From positions 65,011 through 129,010 of the forward strand of contig MNCI01030588.1 in assembly GCA_015680685.1 (NCBI GenBank): a stretch of 64,000 bases of DNA, read 5' to 3'. Within the stretch, counting starts at the first letter, position 1. Each line of letters starts with the position of its first letter. The position numbers and the translations under genes are program-made. Below are positions 60,101 to 64,000 of this stretch, piece by piece. This DNA is from Gnetum montanum. Lineage: Eukaryota > Streptophyta > Gnetopsida > Gnetales > Gnetaceae. Under the pieces are notes generated by a model. That model worked only from the letters and a program-made list of their open reading frames with translations, did no database searches and was not told the origin of the DNA.

Positions 60101-62755
60101 AAAATCAGAAATTGATCAGTAAATAAAAGGAAATTAGATCTTTGCACCGTATCAGAGGAATCTAGCATAAGATTTTTACAGTAGAATAAAATCAGTATTG
60201 GTTGAAACTAAAATCTAAATATGGTACTTTGTGCAAGTTAGATGATATTGATCTTTGTTTTGGAAACCTGAAATTGTTTTCTTTTATTATTATTTCAATT
60301 TGAGAATATTAGAACCATTCATTTCATGAGAGAAACTATCCTCTATAACAGAAAATCTGAGATGCAGGCAATGTTGGAAGAATTGGAATATAACATTCCA
60401 TGATAGATCTTCAGCTTTTGGCTCATGTGTATCTTGTATGGGAATTTTTGGTTTTTGTATCTCTGTTATAGGAAAGGAAACAACATGGTTACCGTAGTTT
60501 TCTGCTATTACAATTTATCTATTTCATGATTACTATGTTTTCTTATAGTTGTACTTTTTGAATGACTGATTATGTTTTGGCAGTACATAACTTAAGATTG
60601 CAAAGGTGAATGGGTTGAGTTAATTTGCTTGTGGTTGATTTAGAAGGTTATAGATATGATTCCAAGCTTAATTGTTTAAACATTTGTATTGCACCATGGA
60701 TGCATATTGAGAGATGTCAATCTGTCATATTGGTATTCTCTTCCTGCTAGATCGTTGGGTCATTTTAGACACAAGTTTTATGATCGTATTCACAATTGTC
60801 TGTGAGAAAAGCCCAAATATATGACTTTGCTTGCAAATCAGTTATGTTATACATTGTCACTAAAAAGAATAATTATTAAACCTAAAATATATTTTTTAGA
60901 AGGGACAAAGTAAATTTGAAGTAAAAATAATACCATGTAACAATATAGAAGTTTTACCCAGAGAAAAAAGGAATATTATATTCTTTTTTAAAAGAATTCA
61001 TGTTGATGGAATAAAGGCATCATGATGATGTTCTTTTAAAAAAGTAGAAAAGGGAGCCAAACCCTTCACCAAAGCTTTACCATTTTCAAGATAGTTGTAA
61101 TCACTGCATTGTGATATGCTGCTGTTGTAATCGGGCCTGCAAGTAACCAACAAAGTATCTTTACAGGATTTCCACATTAAAAGAATCACCTTAAGCATAA
61201 TTGCTTACCAATGTGATTAGGCCTGAAATGTCACATATTAAAAATTTTCAAGTATAATAATTTTGTTAAATCTACAATCAACATGTTACAAGAAGATAAT
61301 CCAGAAAGCTCTCCATTCTATAAACATGTTTTCATAAACAAGTTACAATAAATGCAAAACTTTCATTTTTGTGCTTTTGCTTAGAAACTTTTATTTATTA
61401 CTTCTACGATCAAGGATACAAAAACTATTTTTAATTTAAAATTTCAAAATTCATAAACTGTTGGTTTTCCCTGAATTTTGTATCTTAAAATGCCAACTAA
61501 AAATATGCAGATATTTTGTGCTAAAGTGAAATGAGAAAATTTTCAATGCCTATAATTACCGTCCCTGTATATATCCACAGATTTAAATGTCTATGCAAGC
61601 ATACACTTGCAGATATAAATTACATGGTTTACATTAATGTCTTCTAAATGTGCTACGGTACTGCATGTTGAGATGGAAATGTACAAAGCAAGCACTAATT
61701 GGTCAGTTACATTAAATTTAGAATTTCTCAAATTTAGGGTTTTTGAGTCAAGTCAAGACATGCCTAATTCATGGATTGTTTAACACTTCTTCATTCTTTA
61801 AAGCATCCTTCTAGATTTTAGAATTTTTCAGATTTCAAATGTGGTATGCATGCATGTCATCCAATAGTCTTTGACACTGAAAGATCTCTCCATATTATCA
61901 GCATGCTAATTCCATTAAGAAACGCTAAGCTTTTACCTTAAACATCTGGCCATATTAAAATTTTTCGATATAAAGCCTTAGTGTTCATTAAACCGTATGT
62001 GCTTCTAAGATTGAGAACAATTCTCGACAATATCCATGCATCCTGGCTAGCATTCAAACTTCATCTGATAGCTACGCTGATGAAAACTTGAAATTACGTT
62101 TCAATAAAACCAATACCTTATAAGGTAATATTTCATGTAAGCAAACAGTGAGGTGTAAATTCTGTCTCAAATAATGTCAACAATCCCTTATGGGCAAGTC
62201 CCTTGCGTTATGCAATAACCGTACTACGAATGTCCTAGCATTTACTAAAAGAATAACATTTTAAAACAACAGTTCAACACTGCAAATTGCTGAAAGCAAA
62301 AACATTGGAGACACACGTGCATTGCAGTGACCCACTTGTTTGAACTTACAGATCAAAGAATCGGAGCTCATCATTGTCAGTGCTGACGACAAAACCAGAA
62401 CCATCTGGGGACCTGCATCCACCCATCAAACATAAGAATGATATCATCATCATCAGATCCGCTATGAAATGAGGTTTAATGAATGCCAAATCAACAGAGT
62501 TGGTTCTGGGTAACCGAGATTTGCAGATAATAAGAGAAACATAGGATACCACTTGGCGGCCTTGAGGAAGTTGTTGGGATGTGAGGATGATTTGAATTGA
62601 TGGTGAAAATGGTATAGTCTGTAAGGGGAACTGCTGAGGTCCAGAAGAGGCCTGTAGTAAACCTGCCCCTGCCTATTTCCACAGTCATTTGCTGGTTCCA
62701 CACTTGCAGTTGCTGAAGCTTTCTCCGTTTCGGAGGCCTGTTTTTCTATTTCCAT
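36171..62755 (-). CDS. TCAB1: TCAB1 / WRAP53-like WD40 protein, 432 aa, 14 exons
   Basis: Coding exons in transcript order: 62550-62755, 62350-62412, 61081-61136, 55901-55981, 55645-55718, 55473-55555, 54011-54117, 51841-51980, 51548-51595, 42927-42979, 37107-37191, 36891-36957, 36632-36742 and 36171-36295. They sum to 1299 nt, exactly 432 codons plus TGA, with all phases matching. Every intron is GT-AG except intron 11 (CAG/GCGAGT, a GC donor). WD40 blades are visible: FLKAAKWSPDGSGFVVSTDN (about residue 63), GESIYDFCWYPN, TTRDHPVHLWD, HRPGRDFEQYST, FSRDGNYLYTGGRKDPYILC, DIEPYGHYLGTGGQ, TVDGFCFHPY, SSGHRRF and ENCASVWNF. The family binds the CAB box of scaRNAs and telomerase RNA and brings them to Cajal bodies. 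The N terminus is short and the C terminus acidic and Ser/Asp-rich, as in other plant forms. Introns 3, 9 and 10 are 5.1, 8.6 and 5.7 kb and hold retroelements, yet the reading frame is intact. Confidence 0.95.
38006..38021. repeat. Target-site duplication, 3' side of the minus-strand LINE
   Basis: ACCACTTTTAATCTTT is repeated exactly at 42575-42590. Together they frame the LINE between them. The poly(T) starting here is the LINE's poly(A) tail on the other strand. Confidence 0.9.
38028..38640 (-). pseudogene. Post-zinc-finger C-terminal module of the minus-strand LINE
   Basis: After the zinc-binding domain the frame continues with GVRIKITKVAIARYLQVLAE (about 38450-38390) and then VDRFFVHSSNAWKLLAMHFS (about 38245-38185) and a LILALWR end (about 38080). 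The other LINE has the same two blocks in the same order (GREIRVTKSAIVRCLGTQAT; VDRFFVQPSKGSKLQGLHFV; LILALWRG). Plant L1-type ORF2 proteins normally stop near the zinc domain or carry an RNase H there. No RNase H motif is present here. Function is unknown. Confidence 0.65.
41084..41084. other. Single N beside a C-rich run
   Basis: The base lies directly after CTTTCCTCCCCCT inside the LINE endonuclease/linker region. It is likely a gap of unknown true size collapsed to one base. Confidence 0.7.
42575..42590. repeat. Target-site duplication, 5' side of the minus-strand LINE
   Basis: Exact copy of 38006-38021. The sequence continues with intron DNA towards exon 10, 340 bp further on. Confidence 0.9.
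44780..46180. repeat. Dispersed 1.4-kb repeat, copy 1 (TCAB1 intron 9)
   Basis: It aligns in direct orientation with 58350-59800. Shared blocks include TTTTGTAGT, AATTAAATCAAAAATAA, AAGGTCACATAATGACCTTT-like, a CAGCAACAACACACA stretch, CTCTCAGGCCTAAATGA and AATAAAGATTTGCCAACA. It has no coding capacity and no recognised class. It could be a non-autonomous LTR element or a large MITE-like unit. Confidence 0.75.
46976..47183 (+). pseudogene. Zinc-knuckle fragment ending at an N
   Basis: DGCGKPGHLETECRLQ is a CCHC-like knuckle whose first Cys is absent. A Pro-rich low-complexity tail runs into the N at 47183. The real continuation into the endonuclease N terminus is missing or not assembled. 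Confidence 0.6.
47183..47183. other. Single N beside C-rich low complexity
   Basis: It falls between the zinc-knuckle fragment and the endonuclease C terminus. About 150 or more residues of endonuclease expected here are absent, so the N probably marks lost sequence. Confidence 0.7.
47184..48878 (+). pseudogene. LINE endonuclease C terminus and reverse transcriptase
   Basis: It opens in the endonuclease end (CQFTWSN, SRIDRVCVNSD, SNHRSLVC, the last carrying the terminal catalytic SxH). The linker has PRPFRFEATWLSKSWLRPLV. RT motifs are GKAPGPDGW (about 48010), FRPIGVCSV, INQASFVQGRTLHNQV, LKLDITKAYDALSWEAL, GLRQGDPLSPMLF and the catalytic HYADD (about 48695-48709). In-frame stops at 47881 and 48485 and a frame change near 48528 break it. 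Reverse transcription and target-primed integration are the family role. Confidence 0.9.
49160..50164 (+). pseudogene. LINE zinc-binding domain and first conserved C-terminal block
   Basis: The intact frame 49517-50164 begins in VRSDALPVRTVLCRHGIMQD, then CPCC...HFTSEC, the CxxC/HxxxxC zinc-binding domain typical of plant LINE RT ends, and WVVWKVRNRTVFHQ. About 85 codons later comes LADEAFFANWDSDRTVFQGR and EIRVTKSAIVRCLGTQATGE, also present in the other LINE. This second block is outside the usual LINE architecture. Confidence 0.75.
50165..51264 (+). pseudogene. LINE C-terminal module, second block, and coiled-coil tail
   Basis: The frame 50213-50470 has DRFFVQPSKGSKLQGLHFVF and LPRFFLEALL, closing with LILALWRG, conserved with the minus-strand LINE. 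A Pro-rich linker follows. The frame 50735-51037 is a Glu/Arg/Gln-rich predicted coiled coil (EARFHEREQEQMRQHELMEA through EERLQEEEEQRQRQ-like). The minus-strand LINE ends soon after LILALWR and lacks the coiled coil. The coiled-coil part could be a fused neighbouring element sequence, but it lies before the poly(A), so it was part of the retrotransposed RNA. Confidence 0.6.
51337..51337. other. Single N at the LINE poly(A) start
   Basis: It lies just before the A-run that ends the plus-strand LINE. The true tail length is unknown. Confidence 0.65.
51602..51768. repeat. 83-bp tandem duplication in TCAB1 intron 8
   Basis: GATAATGACAAAAACATCGT starts copies at 51602 and 51685. They are almost identical over TTTAATTAGAGAAATTTATT and CCCACCACCTTAAAT, so the duplication is recent. 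It starts 7 bp from the acceptor side of exon 9. Confidence 0.92.
52195..52325 (-). mobile_element. tRNA-derived SINE
   Basis: On the minus strand, GAGGTGTTAGCCTAGTGG carries a perfect A box (TAGCCTAGTGG, 52316-52306). About 33 nt later comes a B box (GGTTCAATTCT, 52273-52263). The body between is GTCTTGGCTTGGTAACCC. A copy with the same head lies at 56225-56325. Confidence 0.75.
52375..52520 (+). mobile_element. SINE-like segment, diverged
   Basis: AGACCTAGGTTTGAGCC gives a B-box-like core. The tail GATGAGCATTGAGCCTTTGGG also occurs near 43815 (ATGAGCATTGAGCCTTTGACTGATGA), which suggests a shared SINE body. The A box is not clear. Confidence 0.4.
53165..53230 (+). mobile_element. SINE-like tRNA head, diverged
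   Basis: GCATAGCTCAACTAGTAAGC resembles an A-box head, and GGGTTCTGAATT a weak B box. The 3' end is not defined. Confidence 0.35.
53750..53830 (-). mobile_element. SINE-like tRNA head, diverged
   Basis: The minus strand reads ACTGGTTAGAGCATTTTG followed by ATTAGGTTAAAGGCTCAAGTCC, an A-box and B-box pair with normal spacing. Confidence 0.45.
54800..54870 (+). mobile_element. SINE-like tRNA head, diverged
   Basis: GGGGTTAGAGCATGTAACTT, then ACAAGTCATAAGTTCAATAT, gives A-like and B-like boxes about 30 nt apart. Confidence 0.4.
56225..56325 (-). mobile_element. tRNA-derived SINE with A-rich tail
   Basis: The minus strand has GTGTTAGCTTAGAGG (A box), GTCTTGGCTTGGTAATCCC, GGTTTGATTCC (B box), and ends in TTATAAATTAAAAAAAAAAA. 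Head and body match 52195-52325. The A-rich end supports retroposition. Confidence 0.75.
56570..57070. repeat. Degenerate minisatellite in TCAB1 intron 3
   Basis: TTTATCTATGATCTGATGAT recurs at 60-bp spacing (about 56671, 56731 and 56791), with weaker units about 90 bp away on both sides. ATG/GAT-rich sequence makes one frame open for 90 codons, but that is an effect of the repeat. Confidence 0.8.
57470..57745. repeat. Irregular repeat of a CATCTTGCCT core
   Basis: GACATCTTGCCTAA-like cores recur about eight times with 25-60 bp spacing, alternating with GAGCTAGGC and CAAACCAAAT blocks. No coding role is seen. Confidence 0.6.
58350..59800. repeat. Dispersed 1.4-kb repeat, copy 2 (TCAB1 intron 3)
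   Basis: Direct-orientation homologue of 44780-46180. Diagnostic blocks are AAGGTTGCATGGTGACCTTT, GCAGCAACAACACACAGGTA and GCACTCTCAGGCCTAAATGA. The two copies are moderately diverged, so this is not a recent segmental duplication. Confidence 0.75.
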
Positions 62756-63370
62756 GTCTGCTGGAGTGGCTCAATGTGGCCAAGCTCAAAGTATTCCAAT
62801 CAACAAGTTCGCTCCATGCTCTCCATCCCCGCTTTACTCCCTGCGCTGTCCTTTTACATTTTTCCTGGTTAGAATGAGATTAACTCTCTGTTCTTCCGGA
62901 TGAAGTACTCTAAATCTGATTGGGCGTTCAGTGCTATTACTAATTTGTTTGAATCCTTCGCTAATGACATTGGCATATAAAGTATCTGGTATTCATTCTT
63001 GCAAATTAACTTTGAGCTTCCAACCATAATCACATACTTTTGGATTCAAAAAAGTGCATAAAATCTTGGAAATTAAACTTTAAATTTTGTACATTCCTTA
63101 ATCTCTACTTATCAACCTTCATAACAAGGCATGGTTTGACTTGGTGCCTTAATCCTATCATTATATATGCTAACTTCATCACGGAATGGATTTGACATTA
63201 ATTTTATATGGGAAACGGCATCATAGTCCTTAAAATTATATTTATTCTAGCATATCCCTTTAAATCAAAGGGCCGATACTCTAACAAGAGATGTACAAAA
63301 GCATTAGCATCATGTAGATCTACCATATTATTATGTTTCACAAAGTATTATGAAAATATGTGTTGGCTAT
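62756..63370. other. Upstream region of TCAB1
   Basis: About 615 bp separate the TCAB1 ATG from the LTR boundary. No convincing TATA box is seen near the start codon. The short plus-strand frame here is antisense to the promoter and not supported. Confidence 0.5.
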
Positions 63371-64000
63371 TGATGAGCGGTGAGGTACTCCTACGCCCAA
63401 CCATTCTAATCACTAGCGTTCACGTGCGATTTGGCCTATGCCCAACCATACGAATCACGAGCGTTCACACGCGACTTGGTCGAATTCCGCAGACTGCAAG
63501 CACTTGCACACACCAAACTCTAACCAGCAAAACCTTAGTTAGAACGGTCGTTGTCTTCTCAACCTCACTTGTGATATTTTAAAGGGATGGTTAAGTGAGA
63601 TTGAGGCAAATGATTTTTATTGGTTTTCTTTTTATCTTTTAAAGTCTAATTCTTTAATTGTAGGGAATGGAAAGTTGTGTAATTCATAATTGTTCTACTC
63701 TATCACTTAACTCTCCCTAGCATAAGCAACCGGTCCCACCTTCCATGCACATCCTAAGCATATCCTAACCACTGCTGGGTTACCAGACATTAAGCGTCAC
63801 TGGGTTACCAAGTGTTTAATATATGTTCGAGATGGTCGTGCCTATGGTTCTCATAAAATGTGAAAGGGCAATAACAGTAAAGTGATAATAATAAAAGCTT
63901 CTGAAATTATTAAAGTGTTGAAATATTAAACTATTAAAATACTTAAGTGATTAAATCCAAATGCTGCAAAGAATGCTCAAAAAGCTCGTCTTTATTGTTG
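63371..64000 (-). mobile_element. Partial LTR of the first gypsy-like family
   Basis: On the minus strand it ends CCTCACCGCTCATCA at 63371. It shares the GGTAACC doublet (63778-63812) and the GCTGCA...CTTTATT block at the window end with the other LTRs. No PBS follows inside 63371, so this end borders host DNA: a 3' LTR or a solo LTR. A 46-bp duplication, GCCCAACCAT...GCGTTCAC (about 63394 and 63440), is specific to this copy. Confidence 0.8.

Noticed and set aside
62689-62877. 62-aa plus-strand frame at the TCAB1 promoter
   Set aside because: It is antisense to exon 1 and the leader, without motif or promoter support.

Overview
This window comes from a plant nuclear genome that is rich in transposable elements. 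Two intact intron-containing host genes sit among LTR retrotransposons, LINEs, tRNA-derived SINEs and tandem repeats. The conserved plant proteins, TTTAGGG-type telo-boxes and introns of 5-8.6 kb filled with retroelements suggest a large-genome seed plant, most likely a gymnosperm. That placement is an inference. Single Ns at 31801, 41084, 47183 and 51337 look like collapsed assembly joins. LAYOUT. 1-7720 is a minus-strand Ty3/gypsy-like element: 5' LTR 6935-7720, PBS, gag remnant, no recognisable pol, and a long 3' accessory ORF cut at 236/237 by the end of another LTR in the opposite orientation. 7721-9145 is a tandem array with a 265-bp period. 9153-23610 is a long, old, plus-strand Ty3/gypsy element with LTRs, decayed PBS, gag, protease, RT/RNase H, integrase, a 3.7-kb non-coding stretch with its own TATA-like boxes, and a homologous accessory ORF. 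24000-26025 is SNU13 (plus strand, five exons). 28404-28709 is a small unrecognised minus-strand gene with a TATA box. 30004-35603 is a complete Ty3/gypsy chromovirus with LTRs, iMet-type PBS, a chromodomain and a GATAA target-site duplication, but without gag core and protease. 36171-62755 is the minus-strand WD40 gene TCAB1/WRAP53, 14 coding exons giving 432 aa. Its introns hold two LINEs of one family in opposite orientations (38022-42574 and about 46940-51351), a pair of 1.4-kb dispersed repeats, several SINE-like copies and minisatellites. 63371-64000 is another LTR of the first gypsy-like family. HOW THE GENES RELATE. SNU13 binds kink-turns in U4 snRNA and box C/D snoRNAs. TCAB1/WRAP53 handles scaRNAs and telomerase RNA in Cajal bodies. 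The two genes are convergent, about 10 kb apart, with the small gene and the chromovirus between them. MOST UNUSUAL CONTENT. Both LINE copies carry a conserved module after the zinc-binding domain that usually ends plant L1-like proteins, followed in one copy by a coiled-coil tail. Both long gypsy-like elements carry a homologous 3' accessory ORF. Both modules have a loosely similar signature, which raises the possibility of domain sharing between unrelated retroelement classes.
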